Shown here piece by piece: positions 43,631-53,146 of a stretch of 64,000 nucleotides of DNA. Position 1 is the stretch's first letter, and each line of letters opens with the position of its first letter. The translations under genes and the position numbers were made by a program. The stretch is taken from NCBI RefSeq assembly GCF_052057775.1, contig NZ_CP195121.1, positions 2,046,001-2,110,000 of the forward strand, in the 5' to 3' direction. The notes below the pieces were generated by a model. The model was not told the origin of the DNA and ran no database searches. It was given only the letters and a program-made list of their open reading frames with translations. The DNA is from Methanococcoides sp052057775 (lineage in GTDB: Archaea; Halobacteriota; Methanosarcinia; Methanosarcinales; Methanosarcinaceae).

Positions 43631-45526
43631 TCATTTTGGAAGCCTTATATGAACCGTAGTTCCCTCATCCGGTCTGCTCTCGATCCATATCTCACCAGAA
43701 TGCGCATCCACGATCTCTTTGCATATGTATAGACCCAAACCCGTTCCACCATATTTTCTCCTGATCGATGAATCGATCTGGTAGAACTTGCTGAACAGAT
43801 TGGGAATGAGATCTTCAGGAATACCAATACCGGTATCACTAACAGTAATATGCAGATATTTGTCTTCCTCGAATGCACCGAGAGTGATCACACCGCCTTC
43901 CGGAGTGAACTTGATAGCATTGTCGATTAGATTGTTCAGCATATCAGTAATGCGGGCCTCATCTGCAATGATAGGCGGTAATTCCGAAGGTATTTTCTTT
44001 TTCAGGTGCAAACCGTTCGCTTCAACAAGCATGACGGTATCCATTATAGTATTGTTCACAATTTCCATTAGCCGGCATTCCCTGAAGTTATATTCAATGA
44101 TCTCTGCCTGCGCCTGGCTTACATACAGGAGGGAATCAACAAGGCGGCGAAGCCTGTCTGAATTGCGCAATACGGTTCCAAGTGCTGTCCTCTGCAGGTC
44201 ATTGATGTCACCAAGTGTTCCATCGTAAACATTTTGAGTATATCCCTTGATACTTGTAAGAGGAGTCCTTAGCTCATGACTGACATTTGAGAGGAATGAA
44301 TCCTTCATCTGGTCCAGTGACTTAAGTTCCTCATTTGCTTCTTCAAGCTCATCCGAATATGTCTGGAGCGAATCAAGGATGTCATTCAGGCCCGAAGGGA
44401 TCTTCCTGAAATCCACTTCAACATCCGTCTCAGCCCTCCTTTTCAAATCACCTTTCAATGCCGAATCAGAGATATATGCAAAATTTGACACGATCTCATT
44501 GATAGGCCGGGTTATGGACATAGCCACAAGATAAGCAGCACCTGCCATGAAAATAAGTGCAAGGGATGAGATGAGGATCAGGTCGTTACGCAGAGCTGTA
44601 ACATCTGCAAGCATATCATCTTTCGGGATAACAAGGATAAATGAATAATTTCCTGTACGTACAGGCTCGTAGAAAATGATCGCATCCTCACCTGTGGTCG
44701 GGTCAATGGTCTCAATATGACCACCTTTTCCGACGAGGATATCATCAGCCATCTTTGCTACCTGAGGATCATTGAAATCATTAAGAGTCTTTGTTCCGAT
44801 CCACTCCTTGTGAACAGGATGCGACAGCAGTATTCCGGTATTACTCGTAGTGAAAGCATAGCCTTCTTCAAAAGCAGTAACATTGGAGACTATCTCGTCG
44901 ATATAGTTTAGTGATACATCGACACCGCCAATACCTACAAACTCATCATTCCTCATAATTGGTACTACATAGCTCGCAATAAGCTCACCCTGATACATGT
45001 AAGGCTCTGTAAGTACCTCCTCTTCAAGCTTTTTTGGTAACTGATAATAGTCCAGGGTATCATAATCAATAAGAGGTTCCACAAACATGGTGCCACCGAT
45101 CTTGTTCCAGTAGGGGACAAATCTGCCTGTAGAATCATGCTCAGGAGCAACATTAACAAATTCCGCGTCTCTGCCGTCGAAAGCATTAGGCTCGAAACCC
45201 GCATATGTACCAATAAGATTGGGGTTATCAATGAGGATCTCCCTCAGGAAAGCGTTGGCCTCTTTCCTATCAGATGAATTGTAAACGGTAAGTGTGCTTG
45301 CAATTGTCCTCGCAATGGCCATGTTCGATTGCATATCTGAATTGAACTGGTTCGCATAATTGCTGGCCTTCTCTATGGACTTCTTATATGCAAGATCCTC
45401 ATGCTGGGATGTAGTGGCAGAAATAATGATAGCTGTAGTAGCAACCATTACTATAAGGACGCTGAAACCGATGTACAGTATCAGCTTCACTTTTAGAGGC
45501 ACATTATCCATTTTCATACTGGACAC
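43631..45526 (-). CDS. dCache-HAMP sensor histidine kinase
   Basis: 631 residues: membrane helix 1 (about 13-35), extracellular double-Cache domain (about 40-305; NAFDGRDAEFVN, YYQLP, EPYMYQGELIASYVVPI), helix 2 (about 312-334), HAMP (about 335-390), coiled coil, HisKA with the phosphoacceptor His417 (SHELRTPL), and HATPase_c with N box (NLIDNAIKF, Asn536), G1 (DTGIGIP), F (FSKFYQID) and G2 (GGTGLGLYI). All kinase motifs are intact. dCache domains usually bind amines, amino acids or organic acids. No response regulator is adjacent; the divergent XRE-CBS gene is the nearest regulator. Confidence 0.94.
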   Translation of the reverse strand: MSSMKMDNVPLKVKLILYIGFSVLIVMVATTAIIISATTSQHEDLAYKKSIEKASNYANQFNSDMQSNMAIARTIASTLTVYNSSDRKEANAFLREILIDNPNLIGTYAGFEPNAFDGRDAEFVNVAPEHDSTGRFVPYWNKIGGTMFVEPLIDYDTLDYYQLPKKLEEEVLTEPYMYQGELIASYVVPIMRNDEFVGIGGVDVSLNYIDEIVSNVTAFEEGYAFTTSNTGILLSHPVHKEWIGTKTLNDFNDPQVAKMADDILVGKGGHIETIDPTTGEDAIIFYEPVRTGNYSFILVIPKDDMLADVTALRNDLILISSLALIFMAGAAYLVAMSITRPINEIVSNFAYISDSALKGDLKRRAETDVEVDFRKIPSGLNDILDSLQTYSDELEEANEELKSLDQMKDSFLSNVSHELRTPLTSIKGYTQNVYDGTLGDINDLQRTALGTVLRNSDRLRRLVDSLLYVSQAQAEIIEYNFRECRLMEIVNNTIMDTVMLVEANGLHLKKKIPSELPPIIADEARITDMLNNLIDNAIKFTPEGGVITLGAFEEDKYLHITVSDTGIGIPEDLIPNLFSKFYQIDSSIRRKYGGTGLGLYICKEIVDAHSGEIWIESRPDEGTTVHIRLPK

Positions 45527-45731
45527 CTTGCTGAAAGCACACGGATATTGGATCAGTTCTCCACCAATAAGATATGACCATCGTAAGCGAGAAACTCAAA
45601 GGAAAGAACGAAGTTCCATTAAAGAACAGTTGCACTGACCTCAGTCCCCTAATATAGTATTTAGTTGATAATGGATAAATGTATGCATGTTGCATCTATA
45701 CAGCTTGATTTTTTTACAAGATCATCAAACT

Positions 45732-45763
45732 CTTTAAATATAATCATTACTATCAGTAATATT
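45732..45763 (+). promoter_or_regulatory. Promoter and operator of the XRE-CBS regulator
   Basis: TATA string tttaaata (about 45733-45740), then attact-atc-agtaat (45746-45760), then ATG at 45764. The TATA-to-ATG distance of about 25 fits a leaderless message with an operator over the transcription start. Confidence 0.55.
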
Positions 45764-46321
45764 ATGCAACTTCCAACTCCTGAGAGGTTACGACAGAAAA
45801 GGATCGAGCTGAGCCTTACACAGAGTGATCTTGCAAAACGTGCAGGTGTCAGTCAGCCTTTAATAGCCCGCATAGAGTCCGGTGATGTCGATCCAAGACT
45901 TTCCACTCTCAGAAAGATATTCATCGCTTTTGAGGAAGTTGAAAAGGAAAAGATACTTGCAAAGGACATAATGCACACTCTGGTTATCTTTGTCTCTTCT
46001 GATGATTCCGTAGAATATGCGGTCAAGCTTATGGAGAAACATGGTTTTTCACAGGTTCCTGTTATTGATAATGGAGTACCCGTGGGAAGCATCTCAGAAG
46101 ATACTATTATCAAATACATGGGTGACAGGAAAGCCTCTGCAATTTCCCAAATGAAGATAAGGGACATCATGGGAGAAGCGTTCCCTACAGTATCCCCTAC
46201 CACCGAACTTGATGTTATCTCACATATGCTTGAGCGAAATCCCGCAGTCCTGGTACTTGAGAAGGGAGTTACCACGGGTTTTGTCACAAAACATGATGTC
46301 ATCAAGCTTCTGCATGGTTAA
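45764..46321 (+). CDS. XRE-type HTH regulator with two CBS domains
   Basis: 185 residues: HTH_XRE (about 6-60; ELSLTQSDLAKRAGVSQPLIARIESG) and a CBS pair (about 68-184; AKDIMHTLVIFVSSDDSVEYAVKLM, IRDIMGEAFPTVSPTTELD), the archaeal HTH-CBS family. CBS pairs bind adenosyl ligands, so it probably couples DNA binding to energy or SAM state (inference). The frame is open for 33 codons upstream of the chosen ATG, but the TATA box lies within that stretch, so translation from 45665 is unlikely. An inverted repeat right before the ATG suggests autoregulation. Confidence 0.9.
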   Translation: MQLPTPERLRQKRIELSLTQSDLAKRAGVSQPLIARIESGDVDPRLSTLRKIFIAFEEVEKEKILAKDIMHTLVIFVSSDDSVEYAVKLMEKHGFSQVPVIDNGVPVGSISEDTIIKYMGDRKASAISQMKIRDIMGEAFPTVSPTTELDVISHMLERNPAVLVLEKGVTTGFVTKHDVIKLLHG

Positions 46322-46442
46322 AACCAAAAAGAACGGATATTTGGATATTAAAGCAGAAAGTGAATAATTTTTAACTTCGACTGCAAAGTTTTGAGGAAAA
46401 AAAGAGGTATGGATTCATTCCACACCAACATTCAAGGTCAGT

Positions 46443-46997
46443 TTATTTGATCTTTTTGTTTGCCTGTGTTAGGGCTGCGTCCGGACCTACACCCTTGTCG
46501 CTGTTGTCAATCATTCTGATACAATCCCACAGTGAACGAATAGTGGTACCATCATACTTGTCGTAGCGGACTTCGAGCTTAGGATAATCATCTACATCAA
46601 GACCAGCAGCAACAAGGTCCTCAACATTAACCTTTATGGACAGATCCATGATACCATCTGGCCCTGGAGTTCCACAGCATGGATATTCGTCATCTGGATC
46701 TACAACTGGACCTGCCACATCTTCATAGCTGTATCTTACGATTGGGACATACACCATCATTCCAGTACCGTTCGTATCATTAAAGCCAACCATTATCGTA
46801 TCTGGATCAATGTCCATCACATCAACCTCCGAACCACCCAGAATAGCTATTGGTAGCACTCCTTTTTGACCCAGATTGATGGAGTTTGGACACGAGCCTG
46901 GTTTTACATCGATGTAGTTGTGGGCCATTGCAGCCGGCATAGCAGCCAGCAAGATCACCATCGCAAACAAAAGCACAGTCAATTTTGCTATTTTCAT
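46443..46997 (-). CDS. Secreted protein with IDxKPGS...PIAILG domain
   Basis: 184 residues: signal peptide (1-25, ending PAAMA), then IDVKPGSCPNSINLGQKG and VLPIAILGG...DIDPDTIMVG, a module found in many secreted archaeal and bacterial proteins of unknown function. Cysteines (PGSCPNS, YPCCGTP, LWDCIRM) may form disulfides. Acidic and soluble once exported. Possible TATA at about 47078-47090. Confidence 0.75.
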   Translation of the reverse strand: MKIAKLTVLLFAMVILLAAMPAAMAHNYIDVKPGSCPNSINLGQKGVLPIAILGGSEVDVMDIDPDTIMVGFNDTNGTGMMVYVPIVRYSYEDVAGPVVDPDDEYPCCGTPGPDGIMDLSIKVNVEDLVAAGLDVDDYPKLEVRYDKYDGTTIRSLWDCIRMIDNSDKGVGPDAALTQANKKIK

Positions 46998-47401
46998 ACC
47001 TATACCACCCCGTATTTGTCTAAATCAGATGGTCTTACTCAGATCATCCAATTCCAAATATAACGTATGTATTTATTATTATATAAACTCTCTGCAAAAA
47101 TAAAAACAGATGCGCATAATGATGATAATGAGATTTGATCAATTGAAAAATGGATCAAAACTAAAGAGAAAAAACAAGATCCTTTAACACACCAAAGCTT
47201 GAAAGGATAAAACCATTCTGCTTTATTTAATACAAAATTTAGTTGATCACATAGCAAGTTTATGATCAGAGTAGACAACCGATCGGTTGAATTGGGAACA
47301 AAAGAAAAGTCCGGGAAATTCCAGGTCCACGAAACCAGTTATATACTAGATTTGCATTAGATACGACATTCAATTATTAATTCAAAAACCAGGAGAATTA
47401 T
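46998..47401. promoter_or_regulatory. Intergenic between the secreted protein and the aminotransferase
   Basis: Holds a TATA for the secreted gene (about 47078-47090, minus), a 14-bp palindrome caaccgatcggttg (47276-47289), and the aminotransferase promoter (TATA gttatatac at about 47338-47346, AGGAG at 47391-47395). No gene seen. Confidence 0.5.
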
Positions 47402-48544
47402 ATGGACCTTGAAGACACATTATTAATGATGCCTGGCCCTGTTCCTGTTGCACCAAAAGTGCTCAGGGCAATGTCAAAACCCATGATAAACCACAGGGGC
47501 AAGCAATTTTCTGCAATGTTCGATGACTGTACCGCAATGCTCAAAGAGATCTTCCAGACACAGAACGACCTCTTTATCCTCAGCGGCTCAGGAACAGCTT
47601 CAATGGAAGCTGCCATCGGATGCACAATTGATAAGGACGACAAGATCGTTACTATCGAGAACGGTAAGTTCGGAGAAAGGTTCAAGGACATCGCAGCAAG
47701 GTATGGTCAGGTAGTTCCTGTCGAATTCGAATGGGGACAGTCAGTTGACCTCGACCTTGTTGAAGAGAAGCTTGCTGAAGGTGCAAAAGCAGTAACTATG
47801 GTCCACAATGAGACCTCAGCAGGTATCCGCAACCCTGCACCAGAGGTAGGAAAACTTGCAAAGAAGTACGATGCACTCTTTATCATGGACGGTGTCACAT
47901 CCATCGGCGGAGATGACGTTAAGGTCGATGAGTGGGGAATTGACATCGCTGTAACAGGATCACAGAAATGTGTTGCTGCACCACCAGGACTTTCCATGAT
48001 CTCAGTAAGCGAGCGTGCTTTTGATGCAATGACCAAGGAAAACCTGCCATACTACCTTGACCTCAAGGCATACAAGAAGAGCGCAGACAAGTCCCAGACA
48101 CCATACACTCCTGCAGTGCCACTGTTCTTCGGACTTCAGGAAGCACTGAAGATCGTAATGGAAGAGGGAATGGAAGCAAGGAAAAAGCGCCAGGCAACCG
48201 GTGCTGCTGCTGTTCGTGCTGCTATGGACGCAATTGGTATCGAGATGTTCCCACAGCTCAATGAGGTAAGCGCTTACTCCAACACAGTTTCCGCAATGAA
48301 AGCACCTGAAGGTGTCAGCGGCAACGACATCAAGAACGCAATGCTTGAGAAGGGAATAATAATCGCCGGTGGTCAGAACAGGCTCAGCGGTCAGATCTTC
48401 AGGATCGGAAGCATGGGCAATGTCGCACCAAAGGACATCATGCTGACCATTCAGGAACTCGAACTTGTACTGAAGAAACTCGGCGTTGTAAATGAGATCG
48501 GTGCAGGTACAGAGGCAGCTGCCAGCGTACTTGACACACTTTGA
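47402..48544 (+). CDS. Class V aminotransferase (serine-pyruvate/alanine-glyoxylate type)
   Basis: 380 residues: fold-type I PLP enzyme of the AGT family. MMPGPVPVAPKVLRAMSKPM is the conserved start, SGSGTASMEAAIG binds the cofactor phosphate, VTGSQKCVAAPPGLSM holds the PLP lysine and RIGSMGN follows. It likely transfers amino groups between alanine, serine, glyoxylate or pyruvate; the exact pair cannot be read from sequence. AGGAG lies six bases before the ATG. Operon partner of ribC, whose start follows its stop by five bases. Confidence 0.88.
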   Translation: MDLEDTLLMMPGPVPVAPKVLRAMSKPMINHRGKQFSAMFDDCTAMLKEIFQTQNDLFILSGSGTASMEAAIGCTIDKDDKIVTIENGKFGERFKDIAARYGQVVPVEFEWGQSVDLDLVEEKLAEGAKAVTMVHNETSAGIRNPAPEVGKLAKKYDALFIMDGVTSIGGDDVKVDEWGIDIAVTGSQKCVAAPPGLSMISVSERAFDAMTKENLPYYLDLKAYKKSADKSQTPYTPAVPLFFGLQEALKIVMEEGMEARKKRQATGAAAVRAAMDAIGIEMFPQLNEVSAYSNTVSAMKAPEGVSGNDIKNAMLEKGIIIAGGQNRLSGQIFRIGSMGNVAPKDIMLTIQELELVLKKLGVVNEIGAGTEAAASVLDTL

Positions 48545-48549
48545 ATCAC

Positions 48550-49014
48550 ATGAAGACCATAGGCGTAGTAGACACGACCTTTGCACGCTTCAATATGGGG
48601 CGTGCTGCGGTCGATGAGATCCAGCAGCACGTGTCCGCTAAGATAAAGCGGATCACCGTTCCTGGCGTAAAGGACCTGCCGGTGGCATCCAAGAAGCTCA
48701 TCGAGGAAGAAGGATGCGACATCGTCATAGCCCTGGGTATGCCAGGAGCAAAGGAGCAGGATAAGATCTGCGCACATGAAGCTTCAACCGGAATAATACA
48801 GGCACAGCTTATGACGAACACCCACATCATCGAGGTGTTCGTTCATGAGGACGAAGCAAAAGATGAAAAGGAACTGGCATTCCTGATGGAAATGCGCTCC
48901 CGTGAACATGCAGTCAATGCCGTTAACATGTTATTCCATCCCGAAAAACTTGTCAAGCAGGCCGGAACTGGCCAGAGACAGGGATTCGAAGATGTTGGTG
49001 CTGTAAGGCACTAA
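48550..49014 (+). CDS. ribC: Riboflavin synthase, archaeal type
   Basis: Converts two 6,7-dimethyl-8-ribityllumazine molecules to riboflavin plus the pyrimidinedione. The 154-residue protein is of the archaeal kind, related to lumazine synthase rather than to bacterial RibE: TIGVVDTTFARFNMGRAA, TVPGVKDLPVASKKLIEE, ALGMPGAKEQD. The ATG at 48550 matches the family start; a TTG at 48541 overlapping the previous stop is possible. RibH, which makes its substrate, begins at 63851 in this window. Riboflavin feeds F420 and FAD synthesis. Confidence 0.95.
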   Translation: MKTIGVVDTTFARFNMGRAAVDEIQQHVSAKIKRITVPGVKDLPVASKKLIEEEGCDIVIALGMPGAKEQDKICAHEASTGIIQAQLMTNTHIIEVFVHEDEAKDEKELAFLMEMRSREHAVNAVNMLFHPEKLVKQAGTGQRQGFEDVGAVRH

Positions 49015-49090
49015 CACCTGCATTCTTTTCAAAATAAATTCTGTTGAGACTTCTGTGTTCCTTTATTTTTCTGCTTAATCAGTTTTAACT

Positions 49091-51091
49091 TTAAGAGTCA
49101 ATATCTTCAACATAGGCACGAAGGATCTCAGCAACACTCCATGCCTGTGCAATACAGCCCCCGGGCCTTTGCGGAAGATCTCCATCGAATACCTCGGAAA
49201 TGAAACCGATACCTCCCTCATCAAGATGACATTCCAGATTGAGCAGTAACTGCCTGCAGAATTCCTTGCTTAATGAAGACCTTTCGTTAACCTTGATGTA
49301 TGCAGTAATGAACGGACCAAGCAGCCATGGCCATACTGTTCCATTATGATATGCACGATCCCTGGAATTGCGGTCACCCCCGTATCTTCCGGCATACCTG
49401 CTGTCATCCGGTGACAACGACCTCAGGCCATACGGTGTCAACAACTCTTCATGTACCTTTTCGACGATCATCCTTTCCTTTTCTCGATCAAGCATTGTAT
49501 AAGGCAATGAAACAGCAAGGATCTGGTTAGGCCTGACAGATGCATCCTTTAACAAAGAACCATCCTCGTTAACAGAAACGCAGTCATAAAGGCATTTAAC
49601 TTCCGGATCCCAGAAGGTCTCTGCGAAGTTCTTCTTCGCCAAAATTGCCATTTCAACATGGTCACCGACATCTTCACCCAACAATTCGCCCAGATGTGCA
49701 GCGGTACGGAGAGCATTATACCATAAGGCATTGATCTCGCATGCCTTCCCGGCCCTCGGTGTGATATCAACATCACCGATCTTCACATCCATCCAGGTAA
49801 GCTGGCCCTCATGCTCGATCAATCCGTCATCATCCATCCGGATCCCGTATAAAGTACCCTCTCTGTAATTGTGGATTATCGATAGGACCGTGTCCCACAT
49901 TTCACGAACAGACCCAATGTCCTTTGTATAGGAATAATATCTGCCAAGTGAATGAATGAACCAGAGGGACGCATCAACCGTGTTATAGTCAGGAGGTGAG
50001 ATCCCGTCATCTGAAAAGCGGTTTGGTATCAGGCCATATGAACAGTTCCAGGAAAAGGTCCTCAGGATCTTCCTTGCATCGCCGAACCTTCCGGTGACAA
50101 GTGTAAGCCCGGGGAGAGAGATCATCGCATCACGTCCCCAATCTGCGAACCAGTGGTAACCTGCAATTACAGAGCCTGAACCGGCAGATCTGCAATGTAC
50201 AATAAATGGATCAGTCGCAACAGAGAGCTTCTTTGGCAGATCTTCATTGAAACGGTAGCGCTCATACAGATCTATCTGTCTTGAAAGCTCCCTCTCATAC
50301 TCCATGTTAATAATCTCAATTACCGAAGAGACATCAGAATTATGATCTGCTGAAAGGCCAGCGGGGATACTATCAGATGCCACAACATAGAATTCGCCAA
50401 CCTTACCACTTATGTATCCTTCAAAATAACCCGGGTTATACAGGTCTTCATGATAAGCTTCCCCTCTTTCACGTTCAAGTTCATACTCAAAATTGTAGTA
50501 CCAGTATGGATCCTGCCTGAATTTCATATTTGAACGAAGTTGAAGAAGAACATCGTCATTTGACAGATCGATTCCCCTACCAATACAAATTTCGGTAAAA
50601 CTGACATCAATGGCCTTTCTCAGTTCATGAAAACCCCTGTTGGCAACAAGGGGCAGGATCCTTAGAACAAGATCCTCATTGTCAGGATTCAGCAACTTGT
50701 ACCTCACAACGGTTGTGTTCTGGCCATATATCATGAAGACGGTCTTGATCAGCCTTATGTTCCTTACACGATACTCAAAGGTCGGCAGGGGAGATGCAAA
50801 AAACCGTTCAAGATAGTCGAAACCTGAAGGATACAAAGTATCCGGATAACTGTGTACCGCAAGCCGGAACATCTCTCCTCCGACAACAAGTTCTTCATCA
50901 AGAGAAGATAGCAAGACCCTTCGGTCAACCGGCGGGTTCGCAGAAGCCACAAGGAGACCATGGTACTTTCTAGAGTTCTCACCAATAACTGTAGACGATG
51001 CATAACCTCCGATCCCATTCGTAACCAGCCATTCCTTTGAGATAGCTGATGTATGGCCGGACCCATCGTTAAATGTTGGAAACGAAGACAT
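49091..51091 (-). CDS. Glycogen debranching enzyme (amylo-alpha-1,6-glucosidase type)
   Basis: 666 residues: an N-terminal beta domain starting EWLVTNGIGGYASSTVIG...RKYHGLLVA, the hallmark of archaeal and bacterial GDE proteins, and a C-terminal (alpha/alpha)6 barrel with YHWFADWGRDAMISLPGLTLV and YHNGTVWPWLLGPF. It removes alpha-1,6 branches from glycogen-like glucan. AGGAGGT precedes the ATG at 51091. Last gene of a minus-strand cluster, 73 bases after the GH15 gene. Confidence 0.92.
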   Translation of the reverse strand: MSSFPTFNDGSGHTSAISKEWLVTNGIGGYASSTVIGENSRKYHGLLVASANPPVDRRVLLSSLDEELVVGGEMFRLAVHSYPDTLYPSGFDYLERFFASPLPTFEYRVRNIRLIKTVFMIYGQNTTVVRYKLLNPDNEDLVLRILPLVANRGFHELRKAIDVSFTEICIGRGIDLSNDDVLLQLRSNMKFRQDPYWYYNFEYELERERGEAYHEDLYNPGYFEGYISGKVGEFYVVASDSIPAGLSADHNSDVSSVIEIINMEYERELSRQIDLYERYRFNEDLPKKLSVATDPFIVHCRSAGSGSVIAGYHWFADWGRDAMISLPGLTLVTGRFGDARKILRTFSWNCSYGLIPNRFSDDGISPPDYNTVDASLWFIHSLGRYYSYTKDIGSVREMWDTVLSIIHNYREGTLYGIRMDDDGLIEHEGQLTWMDVKIGDVDITPRAGKACEINALWYNALRTAAHLGELLGEDVGDHVEMAILAKKNFAETFWDPEVKCLYDCVSVNEDGSLLKDASVRPNQILAVSLPYTMLDREKERMIVEKVHEELLTPYGLRSLSPDDSRYAGRYGGDRNSRDRAYHNGTVWPWLLGPFITAYIKVNERSSLSKEFCRQLLLNLECHLDEGGIGFISEVFDGDLPQRPGGCIAQAWSVAEILRAYVEDIDS

Positions 51092-51164
51092 ATTGATGAC
51101 CTCCTATTATTATCCTGTCTGAACCCGATATGATCACAGTTCTTTCAATAATTTTTAAACTACT

Positions 51165-53111
51165 TCAGCCCAATCTGTCCAGAAGCAAGACATTTTCAAT
51201 GAAAAGCGCACAACTCCAGCTCAAAGGCCTTGCCCAGGCAGCTTTCCCGATCTTTTTGTCTAACTGCTCGGACAGTAGGCCGGTACTTGTTGCACCCTTC
51301 ATCGCCCATTTAATATATTCAAGAGACCTGTTCACAAGCATTTCGTATTCATTGTCCCGTTCTTCCATCGAAACAGCAAGATCGAGAAGGGATCTTGATA
51401 GCCACAATGTTGTAACCAGCCAGGGGTTCCCATCTATGTAATTATCATTTTCATAACGCATGATACCATAATGACCATTTACAGGAACCCGGAGAGACCT
51501 TTCAATATGTTCGATCATTGAAAGTATCATAGACCTTTCATTGGGATCTTCCGGTGAAAGAAGACCGAAAGGAACAAAGGTGCCGATCATACTTGAATCC
51601 ACGACGTTCCTGATATCATTATCAATAATACCACGGGAGAAATATCCGTCCTTAAGCCACAATTTCCCGATCGTATGTTCTTTGACCAGATCAGCCCTGC
51701 GGGACCACAATTCAGCATGATGATCATCATTGAATTCTCCGGCCATATGGGCAGCACCTTTCAAGCCGGCATAGATAGCAGCATTCGTATAGGGAAATAT
51801 CCCAATTTCAGATTCCCACAGACACCTGCAGGGATCATGAAGACCCTTTTCGGTCCTGCTCATCAGGTATTCTGCACCTTTCCAGACCGTTTCTCTGATG
51901 AGATCCAGAAATTCCTTACTTTTGTCTCCTTCCAGTTCACGGAAATAACGATCAATCGCATAAAGGGTGGATCCGGTCTCATCGATCTGTGTCGAGTGAT
52001 CAAAATTACCCCAGGAAGGGGCTTCTTTCCCATCAAGCCAGTATCTCTGGAACCAGGAACCATCGGTCATCTGTGTCTTTTTACACCACTCAAAGAATTT
52101 CTCAGCATACTCCGGATAGCCGGAGCTCATAAGGGCAAGAACGGCTTCCACAGCATCCCTGTTCCAGCAAAAACCATAGCCTCCACACATCTGGAATGAC
52201 GGGTCGAACTCCGGTGCAGCTAAGATTGAACCCTCATCGGGATCTGACATTAATTTCAGGGAAAGCAATGAACGATCGTAAAGTTCAACTATCTGCTCTT
52301 TCAAAAGCGGATCGTCATCAAATATAGATAGTTCCGGATACTGCTTTTTTGACAGCCATAATGATGTGCTGTCTTTTATCCCCCGAATAATTTCGGACAG
52401 TGGCTGTTTCAGAACTCCTGCCAGCAGATCGTAGGTTGGCTGCCTCCCTGAGGAGATACCGATAAGAACTGTAATTGCTATCGTTTTCCCGGGAATGAGG
52501 TTGAGTTGCCAGCCCATGGAACTGTCCATATCACCGATGTCCTCCACATTTTGCTGAAGCATGCCATCTTCCATATCGCTCCTGGCACTTGCGACCCATC
52601 CATTCTCCTGTATCTTACCTACCTGCCATTCCCCAAATACCGGATCGCATGCAATCCCAATGTAACTGTCATGCATGTAATGGACGATCATGCCTCTGGA
52701 TGTATCACAAAAAGCAGAGTTCATTCTGCGAGTACCACCTGCCTGGAAATTCGAATAATAATAGAATTTACATTTGATGCTTTCTGTGGAAGTTATCTCA
52801 TAATTTCGAACAAGGACCGGCATGTCTGCATGGACAAGATCATGGATCGAGACCTCTATCCCGGAAGAATGGGAGAGGTGGGTCTTAATGATGTTAGTAC
52901 CCTCCACAGCAACCTGTTCTGCGTCCCATTCCGGAGAATTGAACCATAGCAACCTGTCATTCTTATAAATGCAGCCTTCCGATACAGCAACATGCTGTGC
53001 TCCATCTCTTCGGGGATAGAAAAATCCCTGAAGCTCTCCCTTTTGACCCACTGTTACAAGCAATCGGTCGTTCCCGAGTATAGCGTTCGGATGCCTGATC
53101 AGGTCTCTCAC
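51165..53111 (-). CDS. GH15-family glucoamylase-like glycosidase
   Basis: 648 residues: N-terminal beta-sandwich (about 1-260; RHPNAILGNDRLLVTVG) and (alpha/alpha)6 catalytic barrel with CGGYGFCWNRDAVEAVLALMSSGYPE and WGNFDHSTQIDETGSTLYAI, as in archaeal GH15 glucoamylases that release glucose from maltodextrin ends. The start is doubtful: the GTG at 53111 abuts its AAGGA with no spacer, which is too close for normal initiation. No signal peptide, so it acts in the cytoplasm on stored glucan. Confidence 0.88.
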   Translation of the reverse strand: MRDLIRHPNAILGNDRLLVTVGQKGELQGFFYPRRDGAQHVAVSEGCIYKNDRLLWFNSPEWDAEQVAVEGTNIIKTHLSHSSGIEVSIHDLVHADMPVLVRNYEITSTESIKCKFYYYSNFQAGGTRRMNSAFCDTSRGMIVHYMHDSYIGIACDPVFGEWQVGKIQENGWVASARSDMEDGMLQQNVEDIGDMDSSMGWQLNLIPGKTIAITVLIGISSGRQPTYDLLAGVLKQPLSEIIRGIKDSTSLWLSKKQYPELSIFDDDPLLKEQIVELYDRSLLSLKLMSDPDEGSILAAPEFDPSFQMCGGYGFCWNRDAVEAVLALMSSGYPEYAEKFFEWCKKTQMTDGSWFQRYWLDGKEAPSWGNFDHSTQIDETGSTLYAIDRYFRELEGDKSKEFLDLIRETVWKGAEYLMSRTEKGLHDPCRCLWESEIGIFPYTNAAIYAGLKGAAHMAGEFNDDHHAELWSRRADLVKEHTIGKLWLKDGYFSRGIIDNDIRNVVDSSMIGTFVPFGLLSPEDPNERSMILSMIEHIERSLRVPVNGHYGIMRYENDNYIDGNPWLVTTLWLSRSLLDLAVSMEERDNEYEMLVNRSLEYIKWAMKGATSTGLLSEQLDKKIGKAAWARPLSWSCALFIENVLLLDRLG

Positions 53112-53146
53112 TCCTTATTGGGAATTATTTCTGTTAATTGATCAGC

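Noticed and set aside
45665..45763. N-terminal extension of the XRE-CBS regulator by 33 codons
   Set aside because: The extension contains the TATA box and operator-like repeat, and HTH homology starts after the ATG at 45764.
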